Origin: an uncultured Collinsella sp.
Lineage (GTDB): Bacteria; Actinomycetota; Coriobacteriia; Coriobacteriales; Coriobacteriaceae
Assembly (NCBI GenBank): GCA_938023705.1
Contig: CALJDJ010000104.1
Location: 11,383-75,382, forward strand
Length of the DNA: 64,000 nt
Direction: 5' to 3'
Shown here piece after piece: positions 48,603 to 57,565 of this stretch. The position numbers and the translations under genes were made by a program. Under the pieces are notes generated by a model, which saw nothing but the letters and a program-made list of their open reading frames with translations, had not been told where the DNA came from and ran no database searches. How positions within the stretch are numbered: the stretch's first letter is position 1; each line of letters begins with the position of its first letter.

Positions 48603-50755
48603 TACGACCCACCGCCCAGAGCGCCAACCAGCGTGGCGACATCGACGGTGAGCGGGATGGAGCCGCCGCCGGGCAGAGGAATCTCCGCAAGCGTGAACAC
48701 CGTGCCGCTAATGGTGCGTTCGACTTGATATTCCAACGCCTCGCAAAGCGCCTTGGGATCGGTCACGCCCAACGGAATACTTCGCAGCTTGTCTTGCGCT
48801 TGAGAGAAACCAGCAATGTCAGACCCCGGACTCTTAATGACGTTGGCGGAATCGGTCAGCACCGGCTTTCGCAGGCGCAAGTCGCACGGCTCCAGACCCA
48901 ACGCCGCCACGGACGCCGAAACGGTATCGCCGAGCCACGATGCGATGGAGCCCAACGCGCCGCTGCCCCCTCCTAGGCCTTTAATCATCTCGTCCATAAG
49001 TTCGTCGGCCGAACCTTGGATGTCTCCGTATCCCACAAGCAGCCGTCCCCAGACATCCATGACGCCATCGAGTACGCCGGCAACGCCACCCGAGCGTTCC
49101 TTCAATGTCGAGAAAAATCGCGAAAGCACGTTGTTTTGCGCCGTCGCCCCATCGGGCGCCAGCACCGCGGCAGAGATGGCACCGCGATCGCCAAGCCTGA
49201 CTGCCGTGTTAAACGAAGAGTTGAGCTCATCGGGGCTCGAGATGGCACCCGAAACCGCAAAGGCAACCACGCCGTTGCGACCGGGCGGAGCGATACGCGG
49301 ACGCTCACCGGAAAGTTCTTTGATGGCGGTATCGAACGCATTGCCCGCACGGTCGGCTTCGTCCTCGGTCTGACGCTCGAGCTCGAGCTCCTTGTTGCGA
49401 CAGTCGACGTAGTCCTCCAGGGCGTCTTTAAACTTGTCAAAGTGATACTCGAAGCCGTTTTCGATAGAGGTTGAAGGCGCCGCAACAGCACCAAGCGACA
49501 AAACGCCAAAATGGCATTTGCTGCATTTATCCTGTCCATCGTAATCGGCAACCGAAGCAAATCCGCTCGGCGTCCCTTTCTTATAGTTGGGGCAGGTCGT
49601 CCCGTAATGCAGATACGCCTTGTCATCGTTTACGCTAGTCGGCCACACCGCATCGGTATAGAGTTCCGTCGCCCGAACCTCATCAGAGTTGCGCGGCAGC
49701 AGCGGAATATAGGAGGAAACCCTGTCTCCGTTCTCGGTTATATATGCCCGATCGACCTCCGCGTTCGCATAGGTATAAAACGCCTTACGCGCCGCAGACT
49801 CTGCCTTCATCTCGACACTCGAGCCCTGGGGCTTCTCATTTGTCAGACGCCAATGGTAGTAGTCCTTCGCGCGATCAAGGGCAACTTGAGGCTCCCACGT
49901 AACGCTCGATGAGTAATGCGGATTTTGAACACCGGAAAGATCCGTTAGGCTTTTTGCGCGCTCCCACATACAAGAACAGCTGCCGACCGAGCCCTTGTCA
50001 GACCCACCACAATCCGCCAGCCAAGCGCGCTCCTTTGCCTTCGCCGTCTCCTCCGAGGCCTTCCGCAGCTCCTCGGCCGCACGCTCTAAATCATCTGATG
50101 TGTCTTTAATGGTATCGGTCGAGATCTCTGACCCTTTGAGCGCAGCAAAGTCCGACTCGGATGTCCTGGGCACGGCAAGCGCCGTACCGGTATAGGTCAC
50201 ACTATCGGTATCCTGCGCCGACACCGCCTGCGTGGCACGCGCGGCGATCAGATACGGCAGAGCCGTCTCGATTTTCTGTAAGCCTTCCGATGCGCTTTTG
50301 GCAAACTTGTTGCGCGTTTTAATGATCTCGATCCCGGTGTCGACCATATTGCCGGCAACCGGCTCGGCACCCGGGATGAGGATGGCGACCAGGCCCGTCC
50401 CGATCGTGGCAAACCCCGCCAGCCCCAGACTCAAGATACTCGCATCAACCACCGTGGTAGCCGTGTGATAGGACGACACTACGTTGGCACCCGCCAGCGC
50501 GCCGCTATCGGCCGCCACCTGGGTGTCCCCGGCACGCGACATGCTCCATATCGCCGCGGTCGACGAAAACAACAATGTGAGCACCACTAGGATGACCACG
50601 GCAGAAGAAAGCGTGGTATAGGCGCCGTCTTCGATAAACAGATCGACACCGGCTCGACCCATAAAGCCGCCTCGCTTGCAATGGCAGCTCGGACGGCGCG
50701 TCAAAACGCGTCTAGACCAGAAACGCTTAATCCCATGTAGCAATCCACGAATCAT
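48602..50755 (-). CDS. TadG-like large pilus-associated protein
   Basis: A 717-residue protein with one N-terminal helix (about residues 45-65, LSSAVVILVVLTLLFSSTAAIWSM) followed by QVAADSGALAGANVVSSYHTAT, the Tad-type 'pilus assembly' start of TadG. The remaining ~640 residues are extracytoplasmic, with heptad-like helical stretches, a Cys-rich segment (SCSCMWERAK), a CSKCHFG motif, and a TTCPNY segment. GGGAG precedes ATG 50755; a second start at 50662 (MGRAGVD) is possible. It overlaps the end of the preceding gene by 29 bases. Confidence 0.78.
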   Translation of the reverse strand: MIRGLLHGIKRFWSRRVLTRRPSCHCKRGGFMGRAGVDLFIEDGAYTTLSSAVVILVVLTLLFSSTAAIWSMSRAGDTQVAADSGALAGANVVSSYHTATTVVDASILSLGLAGFATIGTGLVAILIPGAEPVAGNMVDTGIEIIKTRNKFAKSASEGLQKIETALPYLIAARATQAVSAQDTDSVTYTGTALAVPRTSESDFAALKGSEISTDTIKDTSDDLERAAEELRKASEETAKAKERAWLADCGGSDKGSVGSCSCMWERAKSLTDLSGVQNPHYSSSVTWEPQVALDRAKDYYHWRLTNEKPQGSSVEMKAESAARKAFYTYANAEVDRAYITENGDRVSSYIPLLPRNSDEVRATELYTDAVWPTSVNDDKAYLHYGTTCPNYKKGTPSGFASVADYDGQDKCSKCHFGVLSLGAVAAPSTSIENGFEYHFDKFKDALEDYVDCRNKELELERQTEDEADRAGNAFDTAIKELSGERPRIAPPGRNGVVAFAVSGAISSPDELNSSFNTAVRLGDRGAISAAVLAPDGATAQNNVLSRFFSTLKERSGGVAGVLDGVMDVWGRLLVGYGDIQGSADELMDEMIKGLGGGSGALGSIASWLGDTVSASVAALGLEPCDLRLRKPVLTDSANVIKSPGSDIAGFSQAQDKLRSIPLGVTDPKALCEALEYQVERTISGTVFTLAEIPLPGGGSIPLTVDVATLVGALGGGS

Positions 50756-51263
50756 AATCTCCCTCCAGCCATTCGGGACGCGATTGATACGAGACATCGA
50801 CCTTGAGCTCAACGTAGCCGCCCTCGGCGGCACCACCCATAGCCTGCGCAAACGCACCGATCACGGGCAACGGCTTGACCTCGCCGGAAACGGACACGGA
50901 CGAGACGCCACCCGCACCGGCCCGGCCAAGCTCGATATCCCACGACAGCGGCCCGCCGGCATGAAAGATCGAAACGTTGGGCACTGCGGCAAGCCGGCGG
51001 CGGGTGAACTCCTTAAGATCGTCGTCCTCCGCCGTCGTCGTGGTCATGAGCCGCGCGGTCTCGGCGGCGGCAGACTCCATGACCGCGCGCGTATAGAGCA
51101 GGCACACCGGCTGCAGTGCGAGAAGGATGAGCGTCAGAAACGTCGGCAGCAAAAAAGCGGCCTCGACCGTAGACTGCGCCCGGTCCTCGCACGCGATATC
51201 AATACAACGCGATGTCCTTAGCGCCCGCAGCGGCGTCGATAACCGACATCGAGGCAACGCCAT
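50727..51263 (-). CDS. TadE-like minor pilin
   Basis: A protein of up to 178 residues. RAQSTVEAAFLLPTFLTLILLALQPVCLLYTRAV is the TadE motif and helix, then an extracytoplasmic domain ending KVDVSYQSRPEWLEGDYDSW. The start is uncertain: the ATG at 51263 overlaps the previous gene by 65 bases and has a weak ribosome site, and there is no ATG, GTG or TTG between it and the motif. An ATT at 51203, directly after the upstream stop, is a possible non-standard start. The function is as for other TadE proteins: pilus biogenesis. Confidence 0.7.
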   Translation of the reverse strand: MALPRCRLSTPLRALRTSRCIDIACEDRAQSTVEAAFLLPTFLTLILLALQPVCLLYTRAVMESAAAETARLMTTTTAEDDDLKEFTRRRLAAVPNVSIFHAGGPLSWDIELGRAGAGGVSSVSVSGEVKPLPVIGAFAQAMGGAAEGGYVELKVDVSYQSRPEWLEGDYDSWIATWD

Positions 51264-51417
51264 GGGATGCCGCCCGCTCGACCAGCGCCGCCAAGCGCCC
51301 ATCGGTGCCAGCACGCCAAAGTCCCGCAATCGCCAGCACGATCGATAACAGCGCCACCGTGACGATGGCGTATTCCACAGTCGCTTGGGCAACCTCTTCA
51401 CGCAGAACGCCATGCAT
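51199..51417 (-). CDS. small TadE/pilin-like protein
   Basis: A 72-residue protein with the leader MHGVLREEVA, then QATVEYAIVTVALLSIVLAIAGLW, matching TadE/Flp-type class III signal peptides with the conserved Glu at position +5 after the glutamine/alanine junction. The short remainder (AALVERAASHGVASM) is like that of a pilin. It could be a minor pilin. GAGGGATCGTG precedes ATG 51417; one base separates it from the preceding gene. Confidence 0.72.
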   Translation of the reverse strand: MHGVLREEVAQATVEYAIVTVALLSIVLAIAGLWRAGTDGRLAALVERAASHGVASMSVIDAAAGAKDIALY

Positions 51418-51418
51418 T

Positions 51419-51982
51419 TCACGATCCCTCCTTTGAGTTTATTGTTTGCGGGACCAGGCGCACGGCGCGCAGACGACACGAAGCATCGCCAGTATCCGCG
51501 GCAACCGTCACCATATCGACCCAGCCGCGTCCGTCGCGCACGATAGCGCCCCACACGTTGCCCTTGATATCGAGATAGCCGCTCAGAGCAAGTTGTGCCG
51601 TGGGTACCTCGCGATAGGCACGCAGCATATCCGCTGCCGCTTCGGTCATCGGTCGGTCCTCGGACCATGCAAGCCGGACCGCAATCGCGTTGCCCTCAGG
51701 CGAATCCGTCGCAGTGCCAGACCGCTTGTCGAGCGCCCGCAGAAAGGTTTGCGCCGTGACAGCGACATCCGAATCGTCCGCATCTCGCATCTCATCTTTT
51801 TGAGACGCCACCGCCGAATCTGAGCCCAAATCGGAGGCGGTCCCAGGACGCTGCTGCCGCGCGGCGTTAAGCCCCCAAAGCACCACCGCTATCGCCACGG
51901 TCAGGCAAGCAAACACCAGCAGCACCCCGATGGGGCGCTCGCCCTCTACAGGCTGTTGATGCCCTCGCTGATAGCGTTCCAT
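51419..51982 (-). CDS. membrane-anchored protein of the Tad locus, function unknown
   Basis: I do not recognise the family. The 187-residue product has a transmembrane helix (about residues 18-40, IGVLLVFACLTVAIAVVLWGL) and then ~145 extracytoplasmic residues, acidic near the membrane and more globular after residue 75 (VAVTAQTFLRALDKRSG, YREVPTAQLALSGYLDIKGNVWGAIVRDGRGWVDMVTVAADTG). It overlaps the flp gene by 37 bases. Its position between the pilin gene and the minor pilins suggests a pilus assembly factor. Confidence 0.65.
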   Translation of the reverse strand: MERYQRGHQQPVEGERPIGVLLVFACLTVAIAVVLWGLNAARQQRPGTASDLGSDSAVASQKDEMRDADDSDVAVTAQTFLRALDKRSGTATDSPEGNAIAVRLAWSEDRPMTEAAADMLRAYREVPTAQLALSGYLDIKGNVWGAIVRDGRGWVDMVTVAADTGDASCRLRAVRLVPQTINSKEGS

Positions 51983-52179
51983 AGATCTTGGACCTTGCCC
52001 TTAAATGCGACGATGGCGATGATCGCGATCACCACGAGCACGCCGACCAAGATGGCATACTCGGTGGTACCCTGTGCACTCTCCTCCTGCAATAGTTCCT
52101 TGGCGCGCTGACGAACATGTGCCGCCCGGCAAAACGCCCAGCCCTGGACCTTGCCAGCAGCGTCAGTCATCGTGTTCAT
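51946..52179 (-). CDS. flp: Flp-type major pilin
   Basis: A 77-residue prepilin. A leader of about 36 residues, unusually long, is followed by EESAQGTTEYAILVGVLVVIAIIAIVAF, the type IVb pilin pattern: cleavage after Gly, then Thr-Thr-Glu-Tyr with the conserved Glu5 and Tyr6, and one hydrophobic helix. The mature pilin would be about 40 residues, as in Flp. GGAGG lies six bases before ATG 52179. It is the only gene of this type in the locus and is probably the main subunit of the pilus. Confidence 0.87.
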   Translation of the reverse strand: MNTMTDAAGKVQGWAFCRAAHVRQRAKELLQEESAQGTTEYAILVGVLVVIAIIAIVAFKGKVQDLWNAISEGINSL

Positions 52180-52189
52180 GTATTCCTCC

Positions 52190-52831
52190 CTACATCATCC
52201 CGCCTGCTCCCAGCAGCGGGCCCAATATGGACAGAAGCAACGCCGGCAAGATGAGCGTGCCGGTGGGAATCAGCAGCTTGACGGGTGCACGCTCGATCTC
52301 GCGCTCGACCGCGGCGCGATGAGCCGCACGGATCTCGCGACTTTGAGCGGCCAGCGTCTCGGCAAGTGGGGCACCCAGGGCGAGCGCCTGCCCCACCGTG
52401 ATGGCAAAGGTCTCGAGCGCTCGCGCGTCCAGGTCGCGCGCGGCGGCCAACAACTCGTCCTCACGCGTGCCCACGCCCACCTGCCACGCCATGCAGGCGC
52501 GCTCAAGGCGAAGAGCCAGCACTGACCGGCGGTTGGCGCAGAAAATCTCAAGCGCCGCATCAAACGAAAGACCGGCCGAAAGACCCAAGCGCACAACATC
52601 GATCATCTCGGACACTTCGCCGAGCGACACTCGCGCCGGGCCGCCCGCTCCAACCGCGCCCTTCACTCGCGCGGTCAGAGCATCGACCACCGAGCGACCC
52701 GCGGCAGCGACCAGCACCGCCTCGCGCTTGCAGGCCCCTGCGACCTTGCGTGCATCCGCCCGATCCAACCCCGTCGCGACAAATACGCTCAGGGCGCACA
52801 GGCAAGCCGCAACTGCAACCGGGGCGCTCAT
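52190..52831 (-). CDS. tadC: TadC-like pilus assembly platform protein
   Basis: Inner-membrane platform subunit of the Flp pilus, related to GspF. The 213-residue product has an N-terminal helix (APVAVAACLCALSVFVA), a cytoplasmic helical domain with GLSAGLSFDAALEIFCANRR and QALALGAPLAETLAAQSREIR, and a C-terminal helix pair (LLIPTGTLILPALLLSILGPLL). It is short compared with many TadC proteins. ATG 52831 shares four bases (ATGA) with the tadB stop. It works with TadB as the platform pair. Confidence 0.83.
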   Translation of the reverse strand: MSAPVAVAACLCALSVFVATGLDRADARKVAGACKREAVLVAAAGRSVVDALTARVKGAVGAGGPARVSLGEVSEMIDVVRLGLSAGLSFDAALEIFCANRRSVLALRLERACMAWQVGVGTREDELLAAARDLDARALETFAITVGQALALGAPLAETLAAQSREIRAAHRAAVEREIERAPVKLLIPTGTLILPALLLSILGPLLGAGGMM

Positions 52832-53754
52832 AGCTCCACCCGCATAATGCGCCGGATAACCACCAGGGCAACGGCGTTGAGGGCAAGACCCAGCACCACA
52901 GCGCCCGCGCCGGCAGGTGTCGCAAGACCGCGACGAAAATCTGCCGAAAGCAGCGCCAACACCGCGCACATGCCCGCCGGCATCGCCGCGACCATATGCG
53001 CAGACATGCGAGCCTGCGACGTCTTAACATCCAGGCGGCGCTTGAGCTCAATGCGCTCCCCCACCATGCTCGACGCCTCGGACAGTAAGTCGGCAAGCGG
53101 AGCGCCGGTGCGCTGAGACACCTTAAGCGCCAAGGTCACAAGCGAAAGACCGGGGGCGTCGATACGCACGAGCAAGTCATCGAGCGCGTCGGTCGCCGAG
53201 ATGCCGCAATCGATCGCCGCCGCCACCCGCAAAAACTCGTTATGCACTGGCTCTTGCGCATGAGCGCCCACAAAGCGCATGCCCTGGGCCAGCGAATGTC
53301 CCGAGGCAAGCGACATGGAAAGTGCGGTAAACGCCTCGGGCATTGCCTCTTCTGCATCGTGTTGCTCGCGCCGGCTCTCAAAGCCATCCCGAGCGGCACC
53401 AACGGCAAACGGAACAACAAGTCCCAAGGCAAATCCGAGGGGCGATAACGACACCATCGTTAGTAAAACGCAGCAGACACCGCTCGATAGCAGCAGAAAC
53501 GCCAAACATCCCGAAGCATCCTCGATCACGAGGCCAAGGCGATGCGCCGGAGCCAGCGATGCCCACGAACGGGCGATCTTTTTCAGCAGATCGTTTTCCA
53601 CCAGCTCACGCGGCAGCTTCTCTGCCACCGTCTCGAGCGCCTGACGTGCCAGCTCCGCCGGCGGTACCTGCGGCACACGAGGTTCCGCCCCGCACGCCGT
53701 CGCGACAGAAAGCCCTGCCAAGCCCCCTACGACGAGGGGCACAGCGATCTCCAT
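52828..53754 (-). CDS. tadB: TadB-like pilus assembly platform protein
   Basis: A 308-residue inner-membrane protein, partner of TadC. It has an N-terminal helix, a helix pair around LAFLLLSSGVCCVLLTMVSLSPLGFALGLVV (about residues 80-115), the cytoplasmic GspF domain with ALSMSLASGHSLAQGMRFVG and SLVTLALKVSQRTGAPLADLLSEAS, and terminal helices. GGTGGACGA precedes ATG 53754, and the gene overlaps the end of tadA by 28 bases. Confidence 0.85.
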   Translation of the reverse strand: MEIAVPLVVGGLAGLSVATACGAEPRVPQVPPAELARQALETVAEKLPRELVENDLLKKIARSWASLAPAHRLGLVIEDASGCLAFLLLSSGVCCVLLTMVSLSPLGFALGLVVPFAVGAARDGFESRREQHDAEEAMPEAFTALSMSLASGHSLAQGMRFVGAHAQEPVHNEFLRVAAAIDCGISATDALDDLLVRIDAPGLSLVTLALKVSQRTGAPLADLLSEASSMVGERIELKRRLDVKTSQARMSAHMVAAMPAGMCAVLALLSADFRRGLATPAGAGAVVLGLALNAVALVVIRRIMRVEL

Positions 53755-55055
53755 TCGTCCACCTCCTCTTGTGTGAGCGTCCCCGACCGCAGGCCTTCTG
53801 CGATAAACGGCGGCTCGCGGTCAAGCGTCCAGGTGCGCTCGGCGGCATCGAACGTCACATAGCGCTCGAGCTCTACGCCGCCCGATGCGGCGCGTCGCAC
53901 CCCCGAATACGAGGAGACGAAGCGCCTGCCATCGGCGTGGCGCTCGGACATCACGATACCGTCGAGCGCCATGGCAATCTGCTCCTCGATGAGCTCACTC
54001 GGCAGGTCGATGCCATAACGTGCAAGCAACGTCAGACGCACCACGGTCTCCTGTTCTGAACCCGCATGAAGTGTGGTGAGCGACCCGTCGTGGCCCGTGT
54101 TCATGGCCTGCAACATGTCGCAGCACTCGGCACCGCGCACCTCGCCCACCACGATGCGGTCGGGGCGCATGCGCAGGGCATTAGTTACCAGGTCGCGGAT
54201 CGTCACCGCGCCTTCACCCTCAATTGAAGCCTCGCGCGCCTCTAGGCGCACCACGTGCGGATGATGCGCAAACTTGAGCTCGGCAGAGCCCTCGATCGTC
54301 ACGATGCGCTCGCCGGTGGAAATCTCACATGACAACGCGTTGAGCAGGGTGGTCTTACCAGATCCCGTGCCTCCCGCAACCGCCAGGTCCTGTCGCAGCG
54401 ACACCGCGCACGACAGCAGCTGCGCATACCAAAGCGGCAGCGACCCCAGCCCCACAAGCTCGTCCAGCGAGCAGATACGGTCCGAGAACTTTCGGATGGT
54501 GAGAATCGGTCCGTCAATCGCCACAGGCGGAATCACCGCGTTGACGCGATAGCCCGTTTTGAGGCGGGCGTTGACGATGGGGCTGCGCTCGTCGATACGG
54601 CGGCCAAGTGGCGAGATGATGCGGTCGATAAGCACACGGATCTGTTCATCATCCTCAAACGCATGCTCGATGGGGTACAAGACGCCGCCGCGTTCAAAGA
54701 AAGCCGAGCGGCAGCCGTTGATCATGATCTCGGTAACGGTGTCGTCCTCGATGAGCGGCTGCAACGGCCCCAAGCCCACCACGTCATCCAAAATCTCGTC
54801 GATGATGGTTTCGCGCTCGGGCGTCGCGAGATCGGTCGGCTCCTCAACATTGAGCGCCGCCTCCACCGCAGGACGCAATTCCGAGCGGGCAAGTGCCGGG
54901 TCGATATAGGCGCTGATACGCGCCACTTCGTCGTAACCCATGCGGTCCATCACGGCGCGCTTGGTGCGTCGTTTCACCGCGCGGCGACGCCCCGCATCTA
55001 CAGGCGCTGCCGCCGCTGCAGCGCCGGCAGCCTTAATCCTCGTTTGCAGGCTCAT
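53727..55055 (-). CDS. tadA: TadA/CpaF-type pilus assembly ATPase
   Basis: Motor ATPase of the Flp pilus, a member of the secretion ATPase (GspE/VirB11) family. The 442-residue product has an N-terminal helical domain, the CpaF segment (DDVVGLGPLQPLIEDDTVTEIMINGCRSAFFER), Walker A GGTGSGKTTLLNAL (about residue 230), the Asp box, and Walker B RPDRIVVGEVRGAECCDMLQAMNTGHDGSLTTLHA. ATG 55055 shares four bases with the tadZ stop. Confidence 0.93.
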   Translation of the reverse strand: MSLQTRIKAAGAAAAAAPVDAGRRRAVKRRTKRAVMDRMGYDEVARISAYIDPALARSELRPAVEAALNVEEPTDLATPERETIIDEILDDVVGLGPLQPLIEDDTVTEIMINGCRSAFFERGGVLYPIEHAFEDDEQIRVLIDRIISPLGRRIDERSPIVNARLKTGYRVNAVIPPVAIDGPILTIRKFSDRICSLDELVGLGSLPLWYAQLLSCAVSLRQDLAVAGGTGSGKTTLLNALSCEISTGERIVTIEGSAELKFAHHPHVVRLEAREASIEGEGAVTIRDLVTNALRMRPDRIVVGEVRGAECCDMLQAMNTGHDGSLTTLHAGSEQETVVRLTLLARYGIDLPSELIEEQIAMALDGIVMSERHADGRRFVSSYSGVRRAASGGVELERYVTFDAAERTWTLDREPPFIAEGLRSGTLTQEEVDEWRSLCPSS

Positions 55056-56701
55056 CGCTGATCACCCTCGCGCAACCAGGGAAGGCGGATACGCGGGCGT
55101 TCGGTACGCGTTGCACGGTCGGCGACCATATCGCCCCAAGGGCCGACGGCGCACCCCAGTTCCACGAGTATCTCGCGCGTGGCCTCGCGCATGCTAGTCG
55201 CAAAAGCACTGGTCTGCCCCACCGCCTCGTCAGCGCGCCCAAACGCCATGAGCGCGGCGAGATCCTGCCCGCCATCGGCGATACGAATCTTGGAGCTCAA
55301 CGCACAGGCAATCTCAAAGCGCATGGCGACGTCCTCGTCTGCCCCGCGCGCACCGAACCGGTTGAACACGGCGCTCATGCGCGTGCGCGGCACACCTACT
55401 CGACTTGCCAGTTCGATGACGCGCGACGCCGATGTCGCGGACGACACCGCAGCATCGCCAACGACCAGGCAACGGTCGCTCGCCGCCACCGCAGCCGCCA
55501 CGGCGTCGCCCCAAAAGACCGAGGTATCGATAAAGACCACGTCGGATTCGCGACGCAGGACATCAAGCAGTAGCTCCACCGGACGTGCCATGAGCTCGGC
55601 TTGCTCGGGCGCCGCGACGGGACCCCAGAGCGTAACGCCCGGCGCCACGCGCATCGATGTGGCTACGATATCCGGCTCGGTGAGCGCGCCCGCCGCCGAT
55701 GGCTCGATAAGCGCCGCCACATCGCGCGGAGCATCGACACCTAACAAGTCGTAAAGGTTTCCAAACATCAGGTCCAGGTCGAGCACGGCGGCACGCAAGC
55801 CCAACAGCGACGATGTGTGTGCCATGGTGGCAACGATCGTCGACTTGCCGCAACCGCCCGAACCCGAAATGGCGCAGATGACCGGAGCTCGACGCTGCGG
55901 AGCGGCAGCGTCTGCCGGCGGCATCGGAGGCGGCGGTGCGGGCGTCGGTGCCAGCGTCCCCGTCTCCTCCGCCGCAACCACACGCTGCGTCCAAGCCGGC
56001 ATGGCAGCTTGTTCGGTCTGCGAAGCAAGCTCGTTCTGCGCAATCTGCTCATGCTGCATCAGCGACAACTCGCCGCACCCGGCAAAGCCCTCAACTTCGT
56101 CGAGCTCATCCACCAGATGCACGCCGTGCACGTATCCCATATCTACAGCCGGGGAGTCGCCAGCATGCTGCGCCGGCCCTCCAGCGTCATCGCATACAAG
56201 GGGGTTCCGGGGGCGCCGACCATGCTCGGCTTCCGCTTTTCCATAATCATCAACACGCGGGCCTCTTGTAGCGCGAGGCGCCCCGGGTTCCCTATCAACA
56301 AAAGCATCGGGCTCAATCGTCATGCGCCGATCGGAATCAACCGCTCCCTCGCCCGCACGCCCGTTGCCGCATATACTGTGTGCAGCGATGACCTCGGTCG
56401 CCCCCGCGCGAAACAGCCCCTCGATATCCGACGGATCGAGCGCTTCTATCAACACGACCACGCGACTCACGCGGCCTTCGGCCGTCAGGCGCGCAACAGT
56501 CTTGCGCACATCTTCAGTATCAAACAGAGACGCCGCGATGATGGCAGCCCCGCGGCGCGACGGAAACGCCCGCGCCATGGAAACCAGCCCGTCCAGGTCA
56601 CCCACGCGAAGCACCTGTGCACCCACATCACGGCCCTCGACTTCCCGCTGCAACAGCCCGTAATCGCCGCACGCGCAGCACGCAAGCCAGATCGCCTTCA
56701 T
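55052..56701 (-). CDS. tadZ: TadZ/CpaE-type ParA-like protein
   Basis: Polar localisation ATPase for Flp pili. The 549-residue product has an N-terminal receiver-like domain without obvious phospho-acceptor (VGAQVLRVGDLDGLVSMARAF, then RVVVLIEALDPSDIEGLFRAGATEVIA), a long variable linker (about residues 110-270, acidic and proline-rich), and the ParA/MinD domain with Walker A ISGSGGCGKSTIVATMAH and VLDLDLMFGNLYDLLG. Start ATG 56701 overlaps the previous stop (TGATG); a GTG one codon earlier is possible. The 160-residue linker is longer than in most CpaE proteins. Confidence 0.83.
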   Translation of the reverse strand: MKAIWLACCACGDYGLLQREVEGRDVGAQVLRVGDLDGLVSMARAFPSRRGAAIIAASLFDTEDVRKTVARLTAEGRVSRVVVLIEALDPSDIEGLFRAGATEVIAAHSICGNGRAGEGAVDSDRRMTIEPDAFVDREPGAPRATRGPRVDDYGKAEAEHGRRPRNPLVCDDAGGPAQHAGDSPAVDMGYVHGVHLVDELDEVEGFAGCGELSLMQHEQIAQNELASQTEQAAMPAWTQRVVAAEETGTLAPTPAPPPPMPPADAAAPQRRAPVICAISGSGGCGKSTIVATMAHTSSLLGLRAAVLDLDLMFGNLYDLLGVDAPRDVAALIEPSAAGALTEPDIVATSMRVAPGVTLWGPVAAPEQAELMARPVELLLDVLRRESDVVFIDTSVFWGDAVAAAVAASDRCLVVGDAAVSSATSASRVIELASRVGVPRTRMSAVFNRFGARGADEDVAMRFEIACALSSKIRIADGGQDLAALMAFGRADEAVGQTSAFATSMREATREILVELGCAVGPWGDMVADRATRTERPRIRLPWLREGDQR

Positions 56702-57360
56702 CACTCGTCGCCTCCGCTCTTTTTGCCGCGCGCCGTGGCGGGAATCGTCAAGCTGACCGTTCCCTTGCCCGAGGCTCCCAGCAGTTCCTTGACGTCTTCG
56801 GGGTCAGCCGCCAGCGTCACCCATTCGATCTTGCCCTCGCGCGTGGCACCGGAATCCTCACTGGTATCGATCACGTACGCGCCGCACAGCCGATCGGTCA
56901 CGCCGTCTTTTTGCACATACACATCCACGTAGCTGCCCACGCCCGTAGCACCGCCGACCGAGTGCTCGGCATCGACCGCCACCGAAACGGCGACCTTGCC
57001 CTTAGGCACCTCGAGCTTGCGGCTCTCGACCTTGGTGTAGACATTGCAGATCACGGCGTTTTTGGGAATACGCGAAGTCGTCACGTCGCCGCGCACCTGG
57101 CGCAGCTCGGTCGCCGCGTCACGCGGCAGCAGACTCGTCAGCCACTCCTGGGTTATGACATTGGTCTCATCGAGGGTCTCGCCCACATCGATATCGCGCG
57201 CCGCGACGCATACCTCGACGCGATCGCCACCGTACTTGGCCAAGGTCTCAGCCTGGACCTGTTCGGCTTGTGAGCGGATCGATGAGCCGTAAACCATGCA
57301 GAGCAGAGCAGCGAGCACGCCCGCGACCAGACTGATGGCGATGCGCTTGCTCTTGTTCAC
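56701..57360 (-). CDS. CpaB/RcpC-like Flp pilus assembly protein
   Basis: A 219-residue protein with an N-terminal helix (IAISLVAGVLAALLCMVYGSS), then the SAF-like domain: RVEVCVAARDIDVGETLDETNVITQEWLTSLLP, the RcpC signature, followed by a beta-rich region (SVAVDAEHSVGGATGVGSYVDVYV). I chose GTG 57360 because AGGAG lies five bases upstream; an ATG five codons earlier is possible. First gene of the Tad operon. In Gram-negatives the relative sits near the outer-membrane secretin; in an actinobacterium without an outer membrane it probably modifies or guides the pilus at the envelope. Confidence 0.8.
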   Translation of the reverse strand: MNKSKRIAISLVAGVLAALLCMVYGSSIRSQAEQVQAETLAKYGGDRVEVCVAARDIDVGETLDETNVITQEWLTSLLPRDAATELRQVRGDVTTSRIPKNAVICNVYTKVESRKLEVPKGKVAVSVAVDAEHSVGGATGVGSYVDVYVQKDGVTDRLCGAYVIDTSEDSGATREGKIEWVTLAADPEDVKELLGASGKGTVSLTIPATARGKKSGGDE

Positions 57361-57470
57361 GGCCGCTCCTCTCATGGCAGTGCCGGGCGAATGCCCGTAC
57401 CACCATTGTCTGGGCGGTCAGAGTGCAAAGCGGCGCAATCGCAATCTTGGTTTTCGATGTCAAACCAATC

Positions 57471-57522
57471 GCTGACCAAAAGCTGACCAGCCCGTCAAGC
57501 TCGTGGCAAGGTTTTGGTCAGC
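57471..57522 (-). promoter_or_regulatory. inverted GCTGACC repeats upstream of the Tad operon
   Basis: GCTGACCAAAA (57471-57481) and TTTTGGTCAGC (57512-57522) form an 11-base inverted repeat; a third GCTGACC follows at 57482-57488. They lie about 110 bases before the cpaB-like gene. Possible operator cluster. Confidence 0.4.
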
Positions 57523-57565
57523 ACGTCAGCAAACTGCATGTTTCGAGGCTTTTCCGCAGCAAAAA

